Below, piece after piece: positions 7,892 through 15,968 of a stretch of DNA of 64,000 nt. This DNA is from Phycisphaerae bacterium (lineage in GTDB: Bacteria; Planctomycetota; Phycisphaerae; Phycisphaerales; UBA1924), in assembly GCA_016873295.1 (NCBI GenBank), contig VGXM01000014.1, positions 1 to 64,000 of the forward strand, written 5' to 3'. The notes beneath the pieces were generated by a model. It was not told the DNA's origin. It did no database searches and worked only from the letters and a program-made list of their open reading frames with translations. Numbering within the stretch: position 1 is the first letter of the stretch; every line of letters starts with the position of its first letter. Position numbers and translations under genes: made by a program.

Positions 7892-8206
7892 CGCTGGGTG
7901 TCCGGACGGTCGGCGCCCATCGCCGACGTGGGTAGGGTACACTGAATCTTCGGACGCCGCAAGGCTCAAGTTCGAACGACCCGGGGATCTTACCTGGGAT
8001 CCGCACATGACCCGAACACAGTCGAACCCGCCTCCGGAGCCCGTGGAAACCATGGGGTTCTCGGTCTGTTCTAGGGCGTTCGGAGCCGCCTCGGCGTGGA
8101 TCGAGCACGCGGGAGCGGTTGTGGAGCATCCGCCGGGTGATGGGAAGCGTAAGGGCTTGCGTGAGCCGGTGTGTCGCCGGCGGTGTTGGGCCCGGGAGGT
8201 TCTCCC
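7892..8206. other. 315-bp divergent intergenic region
   Basis: It separates the minus-strand pseudopilin from the plus-strand ECF sigma gene and must hold the promoters of both. The only site I can support is the GGGAGG ribosome binding site at 8194-8199 for the sigma factor. No convincing -35/-10 pair or hairpin was found by eye; an autoregulated ECF promoter would be expected here. Confidence 0.5.
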
Positions 8207-8782
8207 ATGACTGGGCCGCAGCACGGGGGCGAGTCGGAGTTGGCGCTGATGCGGCGTGTCGCGTCGAGCGACGAGGCCGCGGTGGCGGAGCTCTACGACC
8301 GCTTCGGGGCGTTGGTGTTTCGGATGGCCCTCCAGGCGATGCCGACGAGGGCGGATGCGGAGGACGCGGTTCAGGAGGTCTTCGTTCGGTTGTGGAGAAC
8401 CGCCGAACGCTACGACCCGGACCGGGCGGCGTTGGTGACCTGGGTCATGTTGATCGCGCGACGCCATCTCGTCGACCGGCTCCGTCGCACGCGGGCCCGC
8501 GTGCGCACGACGGGGTTGGACGCGTCGCACCCGGGCGTGCCGTCGGAGGTCGGGGTGGCGGCCCCGAACCTCGAGAGCCAAGAGCGGCTCCGCTCGCTGG
8601 AGCGGAAGATCGCCAAGCTGCCGGACCTGCAGCGGGCGGTGGTGACGCGGGCCTATTTCGGGGGTCAGACACTGCGGCAGATCGGCGAGGAGATGCACAC
8701 GCCGATCGGGACGATCAAGTCCGCGCTGAGCCGGGCGCTCGTGCGGCTGCGTGAGACGACGACCGAGGAACTTTCGACATGA
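8207..8782 (+). CDS. ECF-type RNA polymerase sigma factor
   Basis: 191 residues. Region 2 spans about residues 20-90, with the core-binding/-10 segment DAEDAVQEVFVRLWR. Region 4 lies at about 120-185 and holds the helix-turn-helix LRQIGEEMHTPIGTIKSALSRAL. Regions 1 and 3 are absent, as in extracytoplasmic-function sigma factors. The ATG at 8207 has GGGAGG seven bases upstream. The stop overlaps the next start by four bases (ATGA), so sigma and anti-sigma are translationally coupled. The regulon is unknown. Confidence 0.93.
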   Translation: MTGPQHGGESELALMRRVASSDEAAVAELYDRFGALVFRMALQAMPTRADAEDAVQEVFVRLWRTAERYDPDRAALVTWVMLIARRHLVDRLRRTRARVRTTGLDASHPGVPSEVGVAAPNLESQERLRSLERKIAKLPDLQRAVVTRAYFGGQTLRQIGEEMHTPIGTIKSALSRALVRLRETTTEELST

Positions 8783-9603
8783 ACACCCAGGAACTGATCG
8801 AACTGGCCCAGCTGGACGCGCTCTGCCTGCTCGACGAGCGTGAGCGGGAGGCGTTCGAGCGTGCATTCGCCGCGGCGTCGCCGGCGGTTCGGCGGCACGT
8901 CCGCGAGGAGCAGGCGAGGTTCGCGCAGCTCGACATGCTGCTGCCGATGGACGAGCCCCCCGCGATCCTGCGCGAGAAGGTCCTGGCGCGGATCCGGGCG
9001 GCCATGGCGGAGTCGTCGGGCTCGGCGGGGCCCTTGCGCCTGTCGGCGGGCGAGCTGCCGATCGGGCGGAGCCGGCGGGTGTCGCCGCTCTGGCGGGCGG
9101 CGGCCCTGGGGTTCGCGACGGCGGCGGTGCTGCTCGGCGCCGTGTCGATGCAGATGTTCCAGCAGGTCGAGGAGACCCAGCGGAACCTGCGGGACGGCGC
9201 GCTGGTCGACGAGGTGCGGCGTGCCTGGGGCACCCGATACGTCGAGGACGTGCTCTTCGACGCCGGCACCACGCGGGTCGCCTTCCGCACCGTGGGCGAC
9301 CAGGGCGGGCGCGGGCAGGCGTCGGTGTTCATCAATCCCGAGTGGTCCAGCTCGCTCCTGTTCTCGATGAACCTCTCCCACAAGCAGGATGGGAGCTACC
9401 GCCTCGTGGTCGTCGACGATCGCAACCAGGTCGTGCACGAAGTCGGCGTGATCCGGTCGGAGGGCGGGCTGAGCGGGCAGGAACTCCCGTCCATGGCCGG
9501 GGCCCGCGGGTCGGGCGGCGAGGGCCGCCGGCTCGCCATCACGTTCGAGCCGATCTCGGGCGACGCCGGCCCGGTGATCGTCATGGAAGAGGCCAGCGGC
9601 TGA
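8779..9603 (+). CDS. Membrane anti-sigma factor (RskA-like)
   Basis: 274 residues. An N-terminal cytoplasmic helical part (1-110, with LDALCLLDEREREAFERA near the start) is followed by one membrane helix at about 112-132 and an extracytoplasmic domain to the end, the layout of anti-sigma-K/RskA proteins that hold a partner sigma factor at the membrane. The HxxxCxxC zinc motif of ZAS-type anti-sigmas is absent. Position, coupling to the sigma gene and topology support the role; the signal sensed is unknown. Confidence 0.82.
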   Translation: MNTQELIELAQLDALCLLDEREREAFERAFAAASPAVRRHVREEQARFAQLDMLLPMDEPPAILREKVLARIRAAMAESSGSAGPLRLSAGELPIGRSRRVSPLWRAAALGFATAAVLLGAVSMQMFQQVEETQRNLRDGALVDEVRRAWGTRYVEDVLFDAGTTRVAFRTVGDQGGRGQASVFINPEWSSSLLFSMNLSHKQDGSYRLVVVDDRNQVVHEVGVIRSEGGLSGQELPSMAGARGSGGEGRRLAITFEPISGDAGPVIVMEEASG

Positions 9604-9755
9604 CCGAGGGACCAGCGTCCCGAGGCGCAAGCGCGTCCGCGTGCCCGGGCGCTCGTGTTGCCGTGGGCCCCCGCGCCGCGGAGCCGGGGCGCCGACGCCG
9701 TGGGCCTACCATCGACACCGCAGGACGCAGGCCCCAACCGCGACGAGGTGATGAC

Positions 9756-10919
9756 GTGTTCGTGGTCCGCCAAGCCAAGCCCAAGGACGTCGGCGCGCTG
9801 GTGAAGCTCGCCCGGATGGTGTACTTCGTCAACCTGCCGCCGGACGAGCGACTGCTCGGCGAGAAGATCGCGCAGAGCGCGCGGTGCTTCATCAAGGCCG
9901 GGGGCGGCGAGGGCGCGTCGGGCCTGTCTCCGAACGGGAGTTCCCGCAGGGCGGCGGAGATCCCGGGCCTGGCGCAGATGGACCAGGAGAGCGACCTGTT
10001 CGTGTTCGTGATCGAGGACACCGAGACGGGCGGCGTGGTGGGCACCGGGCAGATCCGGGCGCGCCAGGGCGGGCCCGGCAATCCGAACTGGTCGTTCCAG
10101 CTCTCGGAGAAGCGGTTCTTCAGCACGACGCTGGGGTACGGCAGCACGCACACGGTCGGGCGGCTGTACGGCGACGAGAGCGGGCCCACCGAGATCGGCG
10201 GGCTCATCCTCCAGCCCAGCCACCGCGGGCACGGGCAGAGGCCGGGGCGGCTGCTGAGCTTCTCGCGCTTCAACTTCATCGCCTGCCACCGGCGCCTCTT
10301 CGCCGACCGCGTGCTCGCGGAGATGATGGCGCCGGTGACCGCGGACGGCGACAGCCTCTTCTGGGACCACCTCGGGCGCAAGTTCATTCCCGTGAAGTAC
10401 GCCGAAGCCGACCGCTTCTGCCAGCACAACCGGCGCTTCATCCCCGAGCTCTTCCCCAAGGAGGAGATCTACCTGACGCTGTTCCCGCTGGAGGTGCAGA
10501 ACCAGCTGGCGACGGTGAGCAAGGAGACGGTCCCCGCGCGGCGGATGCTCGAGTCCATCGGCTTCCGCTACCACGGGCACATCGACCCGTTCGACGGCGG
10601 GCCCCACCTGGACGCCGACACCGACCGGATCCCGCTCGTGCGCGAGACGTCGATGCTGGAGGTCGGCAAGCCCATCGGGGCGGAGAAGTGCCGTCAGAGG
10701 GGGATCGTGAGCCTGCTGACGCGCGAGGGCGAGTTCCGCGCCGTCGAAGCGCCGATGGAGCGGTCCGCACGCTCGGTGCGGTTGCCCGAGGCGGTGGTCG
10801 ACGCCGTGGGGGGCGCGGTCGGGGGCACCGTGGGCGTCACCCCGCTGCCCAGGCCGGCGGGGGAGGCCTCCGGGCGGCGCAAGGCGCGGGCGGGCTCGCG
10901 GCGGCGCCCGGCGCGCTAG
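9756..10919 (+). CDS. astA: Arginine N-succinyltransferase
   Basis: 387 residues, GNAT-fold family. AstA transfers succinyl from succinyl-CoA to the alpha-amino group of arginine, first step of the arginine succinyltransferase (AST) pathway. Family segments include VFVVRQAKPKDVGALVKLAR at the start, EIGGLILQPSHRGHGQRPGRL with the CoA-binding loop, FPKEEIYLTLFP, and YHGHIDPFDGGPHLDADTD. The GTG at 9756 is preceded by GAGGTGAT. The C-terminal 35 residues are a basic low-complexity tail. It is followed, 20 bases on, by astD, which strongly supports the assignment; astB, astC and astE are not here. Confidence 0.9.
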   Translation: MFVVRQAKPKDVGALVKLARMVYFVNLPPDERLLGEKIAQSARCFIKAGGGEGASGLSPNGSSRRAAEIPGLAQMDQESDLFVFVIEDTETGGVVGTGQIRARQGGPGNPNWSFQLSEKRFFSTTLGYGSTHTVGRLYGDESGPTEIGGLILQPSHRGHGQRPGRLLSFSRFNFIACHRRLFADRVLAEMMAPVTADGDSLFWDHLGRKFIPVKYAEADRFCQHNRRFIPELFPKEEIYLTLFPLEVQNQLATVSKETVPARRMLESIGFRYHGHIDPFDGGPHLDADTDRIPLVRETSMLEVGKPIGAEKCRQRGIVSLLTREGEFRAVEAPMERSARSVRLPEAVVDAVGGAVGGTVGVTPLPRPAGEASGRRKARAGSRRRPAR

Positions 10920-10939
10920 CCCCAACCGTCGGAGGCCGC

Positions 10940-12478
10940 ATGGAGCGCGGGAACGCCGGTCCGACCCCTCTCGCGTTCGGCGTCACGGCGTCGAACCTCA
11001 TCGGCGGGCGGTGGGTCCCGATCGACGGGAGCGCGATGTGCTCGGTCGACCCGGCGAGGCCCGGGCGAACCGTCTGGAGCGGCGTCCCCAGCGTGGCCGA
11101 CGTCGGTCGGGGCGTGGACGCGGCCCGGGCCGCGGGGCCGGCGTGGGCCGCGTGGCCCATCGAGCGGCGCGCGGGGGTGCTTCGGCGGTTCCGTGCGCTC
11201 GCCGACGCTCGCGCCGACGCGCTGGCGACCCTGATCCGCGACGAGGTCGGCAAACCGGGTTGGGACGCCCTGGGCGAGGCTCAGTTGCTGGCGGCGAAGA
11301 TCGACCTCACCCTGGACCCCGCGGGCGGGCTGTCGCGCGTCATGGGATACGAGGTCGGCGTCGGGCCCACGCGGGTCGGGCGGTGCTCGTTCAGGCCGCA
11401 CGGCGTCATGGCGGTCGTCGGGCCGTTCAACTTCCCCATGCACCTGCCCAGCGGGCACATCGCCCCGGCCCTGCTGATGGGGAACACCGTCGTGTTCAAG
11501 CCCAGCGACAAGGCGCCGGCGTGCGGGCAGGCCCTGGCCGCCCTCTACCAGGAGGCCCTCGGCGCCCAGGGAGCCCCGCCGGGCGTGCTGAACCTGGTGC
11601 ACGGCGCCGGAGACGTGGCGGCGGCGCTGGTGGCCCACGACGGCATCGACGGCGTGCTCTTCACCGGCTCCTTCGCCGTCGGACGCCGCATCCTCGAGGC
11701 CAACCTCGACCGCCCGGGGCGGATCGTCGCCCTGGAGATGGGCGGGAACAACGCGGCCATCGTGATGCCCGACGCCGACCTGCGCCAGGCGGCGGTCGAG
11801 TGCGTGCGGGCCGCGTTTATCACCGCCGGGCAGCGCTGCACCTGCACGCGCCGCCTCATCGTGCACGCCGACGTCGCCGCCCGCTTCATCCCCGCGGTGT
11901 GCAAGGCGGCGTCGGCCCTGATCGTGGGCGACCCGGCGGCGGCCCACCCCGTCTTCATGGGCCCCATGGTCTCCGACCGGGCCCGCGCGGCGGTACTCGC
12001 GGCGACGGCCCGACTGGCCCGCGCGGGCGAACTCCTTGTCCAGCCCGCCGCGGGCGACGCCGGCACGGGCGGCTTCTACCTCGCCCCGGGGGTCGTCCGC
12101 GTGGAGCGGTTCTCGCGCGACGACGACGAGGAGGTCTTCGGCCCGCTGCTCCAGGTGGCGGTCGTCGGCTCGCTCGACGAGGCGCTCGAACAGGCCAACG
12201 CCACGCGCTTCGGGCTGGCGGCCTCCATCTTCACCCGCGACGGCCCCGCGACGGCGCGGTTCTTGGCCGAGGCGCGGGCCGGGTGTCTCAACGTCAACAC
12301 GGGCACGGCCGGGGCGAGCGGCCGCCTCCCCTTCGGCGGCCTGGGCCTCTCCGGCAACCACCGCCCGGCGGGGGCGTTCAGCCTCGACTCCTGCGCCTAC
12401 CCGGTCGCGAGCCTGATCGAAACGGGGGCGGCGGCGCAGGAGACGCCGGGCCTGACGTTCGACGATCGGTGGCTGTGA
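10940..12478 (+). CDS. astD: N-succinylglutamate 5-semialdehyde dehydrogenase
   Basis: 512 residues of the aldehyde dehydrogenase superfamily. It oxidises succinylglutamate semialdehyde to succinylglutamate with NAD(P). Seen are VVGPFNFPMHLPSGH, FKPSDKAPACG, FTGSFAVG (cofactor binding), LEMGGNN with the general-base Glu, and the catalytic Cys in AGQRCTC. The ending LSGNHRPAGAFSLDSCAYPV matches the GNHRP...YCAYPVAS ending peculiar to AstD. The ATG has GGAGG five bases upstream. It is co-directional with astA and probably in one operon. Confidence 0.92.
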   Translation: MERGNAGPTPLAFGVTASNLIGGRWVPIDGSAMCSVDPARPGRTVWSGVPSVADVGRGVDAARAAGPAWAAWPIERRAGVLRRFRALADARADALATLIRDEVGKPGWDALGEAQLLAAKIDLTLDPAGGLSRVMGYEVGVGPTRVGRCSFRPHGVMAVVGPFNFPMHLPSGHIAPALLMGNTVVFKPSDKAPACGQALAALYQEALGAQGAPPGVLNLVHGAGDVAAALVAHDGIDGVLFTGSFAVGRRILEANLDRPGRIVALEMGGNNAAIVMPDADLRQAAVECVRAAFITAGQRCTCTRRLIVHADVAARFIPAVCKAASALIVGDPAAAHPVFMGPMVSDRARAAVLAATARLARAGELLVQPAAGDAGTGGFYLAPGVVRVERFSRDDDEEVFGPLLQVAVVGSLDEALEQANATRFGLAASIFTRDGPATARFLAEARAGCLNVNTGTAGASGRLPFGGLGLSGNHRPAGAFSLDSCAYPVASLIETGAAAQETPGLTFDDRWL

Positions 12479-12512
12479 CGGCGGCCGGGCCGCGAGCGCG
12501 TATGCTGCGGCC

Positions 12513-12809
12513 ATGGGCGGTCGGTCGATCCATCCGACGCTGGTTCGATGCCTCGTGGCGATCGCGGCGCTGGGGATCGGCGTGCCCGGAGCGCTGCGCT
12601 GGTCCGTGAGCGTGCTCAGCATGTCTCGTGCCAGTCCGAGCGAGTACGGGTTGTGGTTGATGGGGCGGTGGCATCCGATCGACTTCGGCGTGATCCGGGT
12701 GCAGTGGGTGGAGGCCGCGCCGATCGTGCTGGCGATGGGCTTTGGCGTGCTCGTGGCGCTCCGGCGGGCGCCGTGGCTCTCCCCGCGGGGATCAAGGGGG
12801 CGGTTATGA
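12513..12809 (+). CDS. Small two-helix membrane protein, unknown
   Basis: 98 residues with hydrophobic segments at about 10-33 and 68-85. I recognise no family. Its stop overlaps the ATG of the next gene (ATGA, 12806-12809), so the two are probably made together. It starts 34 bases after astD, but a shared function is not evident. Confidence 0.6.
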   Translation: MGGRSIHPTLVRCLVAIAALGIGVPGALRWSVSVLSMSRASPSEYGLWLMGRWHPIDFGVIRVQWVEAAPIVLAMGFGVLVALRRAPWLSPRGSRGRL

Positions 12810-13177
12810 GCGATCCGGGCTGGTTCCGCGCGCTGGTGCGACTGGTGGGGCTGCTGCTGGTCGGGCTGGCGGTCTCGCCGTTCGTCGCAAGTGCGGCGAG
12901 GATCGTGATCAACCTGGCCGGGGGATCGCAAGGGATGCCGATCGAATGGTCGGTGGCGTGGCTCGCGGCGCCCGCGCTGCAACTGGGATTCGGGGTCTAC
13001 CTCATCGCGGGGGGCGGCATGCTGACGCGCTGGTGCCTCGGGCGGGTGCAGGGGCGGTGCGCGGTGTGTGATTACGACCTGAGCGGCGCGGGGGGCCCGG
13101 TTTGCCCCGAGTGCGGGGCCCCCGTGCCGCCGCCCCCGGCACGCGGGGCGCCGGGTCCGGGCGATGCCGCGGCGTGA
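12806..13177 (+). CDS. Small membrane protein with C-terminal zinc ribbon
   Basis: 123 residues. Two membrane segments (about 10-35 and 48-72) are followed by a CAVCDYDLSG...CPECGAP zinc ribbon at about 90-112 and a Pro-rich end. Membrane proteins with a CxxCxYDL zinc ribbon are frequent in Phycisphaerae; their function is not known to me. Coupled to the preceding gene by a 4-bp overlap. Confidence 0.7.
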   Translation: MSDPGWFRALVRLVGLLLVGLAVSPFVASAARIVINLAGGSQGMPIEWSVAWLAAPALQLGFGVYLIAGGGMLTRWCLGRVQGRCAVCDYDLSGAGGPVCPECGAPVPPPPARGAPGPGDAAA

Positions 13178-13222
13178 GTCGTCGATGCCCCGCGTCGGCG
13201 GGCAGCCCGGTAGGATGGCGGC

Positions 13223-14191
13223 ATGTCGGGATTCAAGACCGTGCTGCCGGACCCACGCCTCACGCCGCGCTTCGCCGGCGTGGCCACCTTCTGCCGGTTC
13301 CCGCGCCTCGACGACGTGCCGCCCGCCGCCCGACCCGTGGACTGGGCGATCTACGGCGTGCCGTTTGATTCCGGCGTCACGTTTCGGCCGGGCGCCCGCT
13401 TCGGCCCCCGGGCCATCCGCGACGCCAGCCAGTACGTCAAGCCCTACCACGTCGAGCACGCCGTCAACGTCTGCCAGAAGCTCAGCCTCGCCGACGCGGG
13501 CGACGCGCCGGTCCACCCCTATGGGCTCGAGGAGACGCTCCGGAGCGTCGCGGCGTGGGCCGGCGGACTGGGCGATCCCAAGACCACGCGCCTGCTCGCG
13601 GTCGGCGGCGACCACTCGATCGCCTACGCCAATCTCCGCGCCACCTGGGAGCGGCTGGGCAAGCCCCAGCCGGGCCTGCCGCTCATCCACCTCGACAGCC
13701 ACCTCGACACCGTCGACGCCGTGTGGGGCCAGAAGTGGGGGCACGCCTCCGTCTTCATCCGCGCCATCGAGGACGGGCTGGTCGACCCGGCCCGCATGAT
13801 CTCGATCGGCGTCAAGGGGCCCCTGAACCGCGCCGAGGACCTGGACTTCGCCCGTGCCAAGGGCGTCGAGGTCGTCACCTTCGGGCGCTGGCGGCACGAG
13901 GGACCCCCGGTCCTCGGCGCGTTCCTGGCCCGGCTCGGACCGTCACGCGCCTACCTGACGTTCGACGTGGACGTGGTGGATCCGGCGTTCGCGCCGGGCA
14001 CGGGCACGCCCAGCGTGGGCGGGTTCACCTCCGCGGAGGTGCTCACCATCCTCCGCTCACTCCGCGGCGTGCGACTCGCGGGCGCCGACGTCGTCGAGGT
14101 GCTCCCCGACCGCGATGTCTCGCAGATCACGGCCCTGCTTGCCTCGCAGGTGATCCTCGAGGTCCTCGCGCTCGACGCCGCGGTCCGCTGA
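13223..14191 (+). CDS. Arginase/agmatinase-family ureohydrolase
   Basis: 322 residues. All metal-site motifs of the dinuclear manganese ureohydrolases are present: GGDHS (His131), DSHLD at 158-162 (usually DAHxD), and FDVDVVDPAFAPGTGTP at 247-261 with Asp248 and Asp250. The enzyme should hydrolyse a guanidino compound to urea and an amine. The length and start resemble agmatinase (SpeB) more than arginase, but guanidinobutyrase and related activities are equally possible, since substrate cannot be read from these motifs. Lying near astA/astD, it adds to an arginine-related neighbourhood. Confidence 0.85.
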   Translation: MSGFKTVLPDPRLTPRFAGVATFCRFPRLDDVPPAARPVDWAIYGVPFDSGVTFRPGARFGPRAIRDASQYVKPYHVEHAVNVCQKLSLADAGDAPVHPYGLEETLRSVAAWAGGLGDPKTTRLLAVGGDHSIAYANLRATWERLGKPQPGLPLIHLDSHLDTVDAVWGQKWGHASVFIRAIEDGLVDPARMISIGVKGPLNRAEDLDFARAKGVEVVTFGRWRHEGPPVLGAFLARLGPSRAYLTFDVDVVDPAFAPGTGTPSVGGFTSAEVLTILRSLRGVRLAGADVVEVLPDRDVSQITALLASQVILEVLALDAAVR

Positions 14192-14280
14192 CTCCCGCCC
14201 GCCACGCCGGGATTGAGGAGCCCGCGACGCATCCCGGGATTCCGGGCGCTTGGGGGCGCCGCGACGGCGCGCGTGGGGCC

Positions 14281-14859
14281 CTACATCGCCGAGGGCACGC
14301 GCCGCAGGTTGAGGATCAGCTCCACCTGCCCCGTCGGGAGCCCGAGGGTCCGCGCGACCTCGATCGCCGACAGCCCCTGGTCCGCCAGTTCGTACGCGCG
14401 CGCGTGCAGCGGGTCGACGGCGCGGATCGGAATGGCCTCGAGGGGACGGGGCGCCGGGGTTCCGCCCGCCGACTCCATCGCCCGGATCCTCCGGTCCGCC
14501 TGGTCGATCAGGCGCTCCAGGCGCGAGGCCCGCTCTTCGAGCTTGGCGGCCAGGCGCTCGCCCAGTTCCTCGAGGTCCGCCGCGGTCGTCGAGGCCCCGG
14601 GCCCGGGCTCGCGCGACAGTCGGGGGTACTTGCCGCTCACCTGCCGGCGGATGGTCTCCAGCCGCTCGATCCCCATGCCCTCGCTCTCGATCTGGCGTTC
14701 CGTGCGCCGCCGCATGCTGAAGACGATCAAGGCGACGCCCGCGACCATGACCAGGACGATCCAGGCCTGGTCGCCGTCGAAAAGGGTCTTGGGCGTGGGC
14801 GGCGCGCCGCCGGGGGCGGACGCGAGCGTGCAGGCGGTGAGGAGCGCGTCGGCGAGCAT
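14281..14859 (-). CDS. Membrane protein with coiled coil and C-terminal HTH-like motif
   Basis: 192 residues. One membrane helix near 33-50 (WIVLVMVAGVALIVFSM), a helical/coiled-coil part at about 52-135 (LEELGERLAAKLEERASRLE), then a short helix-turn-helix-like end, YELADQGLSAIEVARTLGL followed by VELILNLR. This end resembles the DUF6115-type C-terminus found in other bacteria. Function unknown. It is divergent from tilS, with only 32 bases between the starts. Confidence 0.6.
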   Translation of the reverse strand: MLADALLTACTLASAPGGAPPTPKTLFDGDQAWIVLVMVAGVALIVFSMRRRTERQIESEGMGIERLETIRRQVSGKYPRLSREPGPGASTTAADLEELGERLAAKLEERASRLERLIDQADRRIRAMESAGGTPAPRPLEAIPIRAVDPLHARAYELADQGLSAIEVARTLGLPTGQVELILNLRRVPSAM

Positions 14860-14891
14860 CGGTTCTCCGGGGCCAACCGTATCATCGGTCC

Positions 14892-15968
14892 GTGGCCCCC
14901 GGCCCCCACAGCCCCGCGGACCTCAAGAGGCTCGCTCCGGTGCGCGAGATCGCCCGGCGCTGGCGGGCCCGGACGGGCGGCAGGTCCACGCGCGACCCCG
15001 ATCGCCGCACGCTCCTGGCCTGCTCCGGCGGGGCCGATTCCTCCGCCCTGGTCCTGGCCCTGGCTTCGGCGTCGCCCGACCTGCTCGTCGGGCACGTCGT
15101 CCACGACATGCGCCCGCCCGCGGAGGCCCGCGCCGACGCCGACGCGGTCGCCGACCTCGCGCGCCGCGTCGGGCTCCCTCATGCCGAGGGCGCCGTGCAC
15201 GCCCGGGAGGCGGGCGGCAACCTCGAAGCCCAATCGCGCCGCCTCCGCTACCTCCGCCTGGAGGAGATGGCCCGCCAGCATCGCTGCCGATTCATCGCCA
15301 CCGCCCACCACGCCGACGACCAGCTCGAGACGCTCCTCATGCGCCTCATGCGCGGGGCCGGGCCGCGGGGGTTGATCGGCGTGGCGCCCCGTCGCGGGGC
15401 GGGCGTCGCCGGGGTCGCCATCGTGCGCCCCATGCTCGGGGTCTCCCGGGCGGACGCAGAAGAGATCTGCGCCGCCGCGGGGTGGCGCTGGGTGCTCGAT
15501 CCCACCAACGCCGACCCGGGGCGCCTGCGATCGGCGCTGCGCGAGCGGGTCATCCCCGTGCTCCAGGAACTCGCCCCCGGCGTCGAGCGCCGAGCCTCCC
15601 GGAGCGCGGACCTGCTGCGCGACGCCGCCGGGGCCGTCTGGGACCGCGCCGACGAACTGGTCGCCCTGGGCCGCCCCGACCTCCCCGCGCCCATCCACGA
15701 GTACCGCTGGACCCGCGTATCGCTGCGGGGCGAACGCGCCCTTGTCCTGGGCGAGGTGTTCCGCACCGCCTACCGCCTGCTCCACGGGGAAGCGGGGCTG
15801 GACCGCCGCACAGGCGGCCTGATCGACCAGACCGTCCGGGCCGTGCGCTCGCGCGGGACCGACCCGAAGACCTTCCGCTGGGGGCCGGTGCGCATCGACG
15901 TGACCGCGCACGACGTCCGGGCCACACGCAACGCCACGGAGGAGACGCATGGCGATCGCGACGGTTGA
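14892..15968 (+). CDS. tilS: tRNA(Ile)-lysidine synthase
   Basis: 358 residues. The N-type ATP pyrophosphatase PP-loop SGGADS is at 45-50. TilS attaches lysine to C34 of the CAU-anticodon tRNA-Ile so that it reads AUA. Supporting segments are RRLRYLRLEEMA, ATAHHADDQLETLLMRLMRG (the family HxxDDxxET signature) and RPMLGVSR. The long C-terminal tRNA-binding domains of the E. coli enzyme (432 residues) are shortened. A GTG start at 14892 is used. The 3' end overlaps pepP by 20 bases. Confidence 0.9.
   Translation: MAPGPHSPADLKRLAPVREIARRWRARTGGRSTRDPDRRTLLACSGGADSSALVLALASASPDLLVGHVVHDMRPPAEARADADAVADLARRVGLPHAEGAVHAREAGGNLEAQSRRLRYLRLEEMARQHRCRFIATAHHADDQLETLLMRLMRGAGPRGLIGVAPRRGAGVAGVAIVRPMLGVSRADAEEICAAAGWRWVLDPTNADPGRLRSALRERVIPVLQELAPGVERRASRSADLLRDAAGAVWDRADELVALGRPDLPAPIHEYRWTRVSLRGERALVLGEVFRTAYRLLHGEAGLDRRTGGLIDQTVRAVRSRGTDPKTFRWGPVRIDVTAHDVRATRNATEETHGDRDG

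Noticed and set aside
8005-8035. tRNA T-arm-like GGCGGGTTCGAC on the minus strand
   Set aside because: The arm does not close, and no acceptor or anticodon stem can be placed around it.
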